Origin: Clostridiaceae bacterium
GTDB lineage: Bacteria; Bacillota; Clostridia; SK-Y3
NCBI GenBank assembly: GCA_012735465.1
Contig: JAAYHJ010000016.1
Coordinates: 80,648-119,797 of the forward strand
Reading direction: 5' to 3'
Length of the DNA stretch: 39,150 bases
Position 1 is the first letter of the stretch, and every line of letters starts with the position of its first letter. The position numbers and the translations under genes were made by a program. This document shows positions 36,036 to 39,150 of this stretch, one piece after another. The notes beneath the pieces were generated by a model. The model was not told where the DNA came from and did not search any database. It saw only the letters and a list, made by a program, of their open reading frames with translations.

Positions 36036-37127
36036 CTATAATTCAAGCTTCATATCCCCATATTTTATCCAGTTTATCTTTCTTAAAATTTCTGAAAAAA
36101 TGAAAGATAAAATAGCAGGAAATATAAAATGCATTAGAAGCACTTTTATAAATACATCAAAACCTGTGCCCATTGCATCGCTGCTAAACGTGGTAATTTG
36201 TCCAACCAATCCTGATGTGCCCATTCCGGCACCTGCAGGAATATTTTTCATACCAAATACAGCTGTGGCAATAGGTCCCAGTATTATACTGGTCAATACT
36301 GGAGGTATCCATATCTTAGGGTTTTTAATGGTATTTGGAACCTGGAGCATTGACGTTCCTATTCCTTGTGCAATCAATCCGGCAAAACCATTTTCTCTGA
36401 AACTTGCTACAGCAAAACCAATCATATGCGATGCACATCCAACGGTAGCTGCCCCGGCAGCCAGCCCGGACAGTTTAAGAGAAATGGCCAATGCAGCACT
36501 GCTAATAGGTAGCGTAAGCACGATACCCATGGTAGCCGAAACAAGTATACCCATGATAATGGGTTTCTGGGTAGTAGCAAAGTTTATAAAATTGCCTATT
36601 TGAGTCATAACCGATGCCATGAAAGGTCCTGCAAATAATCCGGCCAAACCACCTGTTATAATGGTAACCGAAGGCACTAAAACTATATCCACCTTTGTTT
36701 CTCCGGAAATCATTTTTCCAAATTCAGCACCTATTGCTGCTGCAATAAAAGCACTGACCGGTTCACCCGGCAGTGTAAAAAGGGCTGAACTGCCATCCAA
36801 TAAATATAGAGCCTGGGCACCTACTGCTCCTGTTATTGCAGAGGAATAAGCTACCAAGTTGGGTGCCTTCAAACCCACTGCTACCGCAATTCCAATGGCA
36901 GGGCCCATCAATACTTTTGCAACTCCTGCCAGAGAAACCAAAACCGGAATATTAAATCCTTTTCCCAATTGTTCCAATATAAGACCTACAATCAATGAAG
37001 AAAACAACCCAAAAGCCATTGCACTCAATGCGTCAATCCCATATCTTTTTACAGAAAACTCGATGTTTTTTCTTTTCAGAAATCCTTCCTTTTTACCTGG
37101 CTTTTTTACTTTTTTTTGTTTACCCAT
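36036..37127 (-). CDS. Orphan PTS EIIC-type membrane transporter (PTS_EIIC_2 family)
   Basis: A 363-residue polytopic membrane protein that resembles the PTS_EIIC_2 family (PF13303-like): repeated Gly/Ala-rich helices such as AKVLMGPAIGIAVAVGLKAPN, FTLPGEPVSAFIAAAIGAEFGKM, and PAGAGMGTSGLVGQI; about nine to ten helices. A basic cytosolic N-terminus (KQKKVKKPGKKEGFLKRK) precedes them. No EIIA or EIIB domain is fused or nearby, so it probably does not work as a standard phosphorylating sugar PTS. ATG at 37127 follows GGGGG by 7 nt. It has its own promoter overlapping the end of niaR, with a possible operator after it, which hints at a link with niacin. The substrate is unknown. Confidence 0.83.
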   Translation of the reverse strand: MGKQKKVKKPGKKEGFLKRKNIEFSVKRYGIDALSAMAFGLFSSLIVGLILEQLGKGFNIPVLVSLAGVAKVLMGPAIGIAVAVGLKAPNLVAYSSAITGAVGAQALYLLDGSSALFTLPGEPVSAFIAAAIGAEFGKMISGETKVDIVLVPSVTIITGGLAGLFAGPFMASVMTQIGNFINFATTQKPIIMGILVSATMGIVLTLPISSAALAISLKLSGLAAGAATVGCASHMIGFAVASFRENGFAGLIAQGIGTSMLQVPNTIKNPKIWIPPVLTSIILGPIATAVFGMKNIPAGAGMGTSGLVGQITTFSSDAMGTGFDVFIKVLLMHFIFPAILSFIFSEILRKINWIKYGDMKLEL

Positions 37128-37149
37128 AAACTGGCCCCCTTTGTGCATT

Positions 37150-37169
37150 TACACCTGTCTTGTCACCTA
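37150..37169 (-). promoter_or_regulatory. Candidate operator (possibly NiaR) upstream of the PTS-like gene
   Basis: ACACCTGTCTTGTCACCT lies at 37151-37168, just after the predicted transcription start. It holds two CACCT blocks 12 bp apart around TGTCTTG. Position fits a repressor roadblock. Assignment to NiaR rests on adjacency only; the site is not a clean palindrome. Confidence 0.4.
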
Positions 37170-37177
37170 ATAGAAAA

Positions 37178-37206
37178 AATATAACACATTTTATTTATCT
37201 TATCAA
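37178..37206 (-). promoter_or_regulatory. Promoter of the PTS-like gene, overlapping the niaR stop
   Basis: -35 TTGATA (37201-37206, inside the last niaR codons), 17-bp spacer, -10 TATATT (37178-37183). Predicted start near 37171. Confidence 0.7.
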
Positions 37207-37707
37207 GTATCCCTTTTGAAATAATTTTTCTTCTATTCTGGCCATTACTTCTTCATTTTTACACTCTATGGTATGTAAATGTATACCACCGGTAAGATCA
37301 CAAAGGGGCTTTACATCTTCTTTGCAGATTTTATCAATAAAATCATCCACATCTCTTCTTGAGCTGACCATTATATTACCGCAAATCTGCCCGTAAATAC
37401 TATGCTCCACAATAACATCAATGACCGTTCCTCCTTCATCTACAATAGTAATCAGTTCATCCCTTATATGTTCCTTTTCATGTTTGCTTACAATGGTTTT
37501 GCGAAATCCACCTTTTTCAAGTCTGTTAAGCATATACCCTTGCGGAGTAGCAATTATATCCACACCGGCAGCTCTTAATACTGCAATGTCCTGGACAATA
37601 ACCTGCCGGCTGACACCTAACATGGACGCCAGTTGTGAACCGCTGATTGCAATAGGCTCTTCTTCCAGTATTTCAGTAATCTTATTTCGCCTTTGCACCG
37701 TATTCAC
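37195..37707 (-). CDS. niaR: NiaR-type transcriptional repressor of NAD/niacin genes
   Basis: A 170-residue regulator with an N-terminal winged helix-turn-helix (about 6-60, SGSQLASMLGVSRQVIVQDIAVLRAAG, a HTH_11/DeoR-like recogniser) and a C-terminal 3H domain (about 70-170) whose conserved His lie near EHIRDELITIV, VIVEHSIYGQI and TGGIHLHTIE. In this family nicotinic acid is the corepressor that closes niacin salvage or transport genes. The start is GTG at 37707 after AGAGGTGATTTAA; it overlaps the end of the preceding glycosylase gene by 26 bp, so they are cotranscribed. No nadABC genes are nearby; the only candidate target in the window is the PTS-like gene downstream. Confidence 0.9.
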   Translation of the reverse strand: MNTVQRRNKITEILEEEPIAISGSQLASMLGVSRQVIVQDIAVLRAAGVDIIATPQGYMLNRLEKGGFRKTIVSKHEKEHIRDELITIVDEGGTVIDVIVEHSIYGQICGNIMVSSRRDVDDFIDKICKEDVKPLCDLTGGIHLHTIECKNEEVMARIEEKLFQKGYLIR

Positions 37708-38293
37708 TTAAATCACCTCTTAAAATTTTCTTTAGTTTTTCAATATCTTTTATATAAGTTTCTCTTAAACTTCTGTCATATATGATGCTGGCAGGATGAT
37801 AAAGGGGAAATAATTTATATTCCCTGTCCATTAGCAATTGTTTTCTCACTTCACCATGAACATCTCCAATTTTTATATTGTTCTCACCAGTTATTGCTTT
37901 TAAAGGAACATTTCCTAAGGTAACAATGTAACGGGGATTAATAATTAATATTTCTTTTATAAGATATTCCCTGTTTTTTTGTATTTCTTCCATTGTTGCA
38001 GGACGATTAACCAATCTCCCGGTTTTTGGATTTATTTTTGACAGCCTATACTTAATGGCATTTGTAATATACAGTTCATTTCTATCCATACCCAGTATAT
38101 TTAAAAATTCATCAAGGTTTTTCCCGGCCATACCGACAAAGGGTCTGGACAACCTTACTTCCTCCTTGCCGGGAGCTTCACCAACCAGCATTAATAGGGA
38201 GTCGACATTACCTTCTCCTAAAACAACTTCCCTATCTTTATATTCTTTTATGTATTCTTCATACAGTTTACTTATTGGTTTCTCTTTATCCAA
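37682..38293 (-). CDS. Uracil-DNA glycosylase family protein lacking Fe-S cysteines
   Basis: Second of two tandem UDG-superfamily proteins. It keeps motif A (VGEAPGKEEVRLSRPFVGMAGKNL), the central LGNVPLKAITG and motif B YHPASII. All four cluster cysteines of family 4 are missing: the counterpart of KCRP is KYRL, that of CIPYL is NREYL, and no CxxC precedes motif A. Start is uncertain: TTG at 38293 (203 residues, after GCGAGGA) begins near the usual LYEEYIKEYKD region; a longer frame from ATG 38344 would add a Lys/Asn-rich stretch and overlap the upstream stop. It overlaps niaR by 26 bp. Whether it excises uracil or another base cannot be told. Confidence 0.85.
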   Translation of the reverse strand: MDKEKPISKLYEEYIKEYKDREVVLGEGNVDSLLMLVGEAPGKEEVRLSRPFVGMAGKNLDEFLNILGMDRNELYITNAIKYRLSKINPKTGRLVNRPATMEEIQKNREYLIKEILIINPRYIVTLGNVPLKAITGENNIKIGDVHGEVRKQLLMDREYKLFPLYHPASIIYDRSLRETYIKDIEKLKKILRGDLSEYGAKAK

Positions 38294-38346
38294 AGACCGT
38301 TCCTCGCTCTCATAAAATAAATTTACTTTATTTATTTTACACATAA

Positions 38347-38922
38347 TCACAATAAATTACCGGCTGACAGCTCATTTATTTTTTCTTTCACTTTTTTTAA
38401 ATCCTGCCAGAAAGGAATTTTTTTTGATTCGTCCCTCAGTAATGCTGCCGGATGAAAGGTAGCAATAAGCCAGTACCCTTTTCTTTCTATCCACTGTCCC
38501 CGTATTTCGCTAATCCGAGCATTATTATCTATAATATATTTCATAGCTGTGGCACCAAGACATACAATTATCCTGGGTTTTATTAAGGCTACCTGATTCC
38601 TAAGGTAAGGTATACATGCCTGAGCCTCTTCTTCCAATGGAACCCTGTTCCCAGGCGGCCTGCACTTTACAATATTTGCAATAAACACATCTTCCCTTTT
38701 TAAACCTATTGCTTCAATACCCTTCGTTAGCAGCTGTCCTGCCCTGCCTACAAAAGGTCTTCCCGTGCTGTCCTCATCTGCTCCCGGACCCTCACCTACA
38801 AAAATTAAAGAAGCATTCCTATTACCTTCACCAAACACAACTTTTTTCCTTGACTGCGATAATGCACATTTTGTACATTGGCAACATTGTTTCTCTAAAT
38901 CATCCCAGTTTAACCAAGCCAA
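38347..38922 (-). CDS. Family 4 (Fe-S) uracil-DNA glycosylase
   Basis: Removes uracil from DNA to begin base-excision repair. The 191 residues carry the four cluster ligands Cys16 and Cys19 (CTKC), Cys87 (VKCRPPGNR) and Cys103 (CIPYL), the active-site motif A GEGPGADED (43-51) followed by GRPFVGRAGQLL, and motif B FHPAALLRD. The length is normal for the family (about 190-220). The start is TTG at 38922, 7 nt after GAGGTG; no ATG is placed better. It begins an operon with the second glycosylase and niaR, from the promoter at 38948-38977. A homologous duplication probably produced the tandem pair long ago. Confidence 0.93.
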   Translation of the reverse strand: MAWLNWDDLEKQCCQCTKCALSQSRKKVVFGEGNRNASLIFVGEGPGADEDSTGRPFVGRAGQLLTKGIEAIGLKREDVFIANIVKCRPPGNRVPLEEEAQACIPYLRNQVALIKPRIIVCLGATAMKYIIDNNARISEIRGQWIERKGYWLIATFHPAALLRDESKKIPFWQDLKKVKEKINELSAGNLL

Positions 38923-38947
38923 CTAATCTCACCTCAATTCCATTTCT

Positions 38948-38977
38948 ATTATATATACCCTAATCAGATGACGTCAA
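38948..38977 (-). promoter_or_regulatory. Promoter of the udg-udg-niaR operon
   Basis: -35 TTGACG (38972-38977), 18-bp spacer, -10 TATAAT (38948-38953). It lies 26 bp upstream of the TTG start. A TGACGTCA palindrome covers the -35. Confidence 0.75.
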
Positions 38978-39003
38978 CAAAAGCAAGCCTAAAAAGCAAA
39001 AAG

Positions 39004-39048
39004 AAAAACGGTTTTTACCTGCTATAAAACAAGGTAAAAACCGTTTTT
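39004..39048 (-). terminator. rRNA operon terminator
   Basis: AAAAACGGTTTTTACCT / AGGTAAAAACCGTTTTT, 17-bp stem with 11-base loop directly after the 5S gene on the minus strand, followed by TCTTTTTGC. Symmetric enough to work in both directions. Confidence 0.9.
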
Positions 39049-39053
39049 TGTGA

Positions 39054-39150
<97 letters not shown>

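Noticed and set aside
36100-37170. Long plus-strand frames opposite the PTS-like gene
   Set aside because: Shadows of the Gly/Ala-rich membrane protein; Pro/Ala-rich translation typical of an antisense frame and no initiation signals.

Overview
The window looks like a chromosome segment of a low-GC, anaerobic, spore-forming clostridium, perhaps of the Acetivibrio/Ruminiclostridium type. The pointers are an AdhE fermentation enzyme, a citramalate route to isoleucine, a leucine T-box, S-layer-homology (SLH) proteins, a Tyr/Gly-rich coat-like protein, a GH18 cell-wall hydrolase, AT-rich spacers and strong AGGAGG ribosome sites. Almost everything is read from the minus strand, away from an rRNA operon whose 5S end lies at the right edge; only one intact gene (11907-12404) is on the plus strand. 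The genus is an inference.

Left part (1-9340): the 5' four fifths of adhE, preceded by a near-perfect Rex operator. Next is a branched-chain amino-acid operon transcribed ilvB-ilvN-ilvC-leuA-cimA from a TTGACA/TAAAAT promoter, through a T-box leader with a CTC (Leu) specifier, to a terminator overlapping the cimA stop. Charging of tRNA-Leu therefore appears to control entry into leucine, valine and (through citramalate) isoleucine synthesis.

Middle part (9389-14251): a DUF951 protein, an MscS-type channel, an unknown four-helix membrane protein, a small secreted SLH protein, a Gly-rich stress-type protein and an AMP-forming acyl-CoA synthetase with its own promoter.

Accessory island (14260-20893): a 1740-residue secreted multimodular GH95-like glycosidase with its own promoter and terminator, next to a decayed IS630-type element with 21-bp terminal inverted repeats. 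The whole is bracketed by two direct copies of the 3' end of a cyclase (kynurenine-formamidase-like) gene: a 28-codon remnant on the left and the complete gene on the right. This looks like a recombination-mediated insertion and is the clearest sign of transfer.

Right part (20798-39150): cyclase and zwf (overlapping by 65 bp), glgB, an unknown membrane protein, the small DUF2922/DUF1659 pair, a second type IIA topoisomerase operon (B then A subunit) whose promoter sits inside a perfect 12-bp inverted repeat, a Tyr-rich coat-like protein, an SLH-GH18 hydrolase and a VanW/G5 protein. The last group is a likely operon of two tandem family-4-type uracil-DNA glycosylases (the second without iron-sulfur cysteines) and the niacin repressor NiaR, followed by an orphan PTS-type EIIC membrane protein with its own promoter and a possible operator. 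The rRNA terminator and partial 5S rRNA close the window.

Starts were chosen by ribosome-binding-site position, and several differ from the longest open frame. No database searches were run; all family calls are from motifs recognised by eye.
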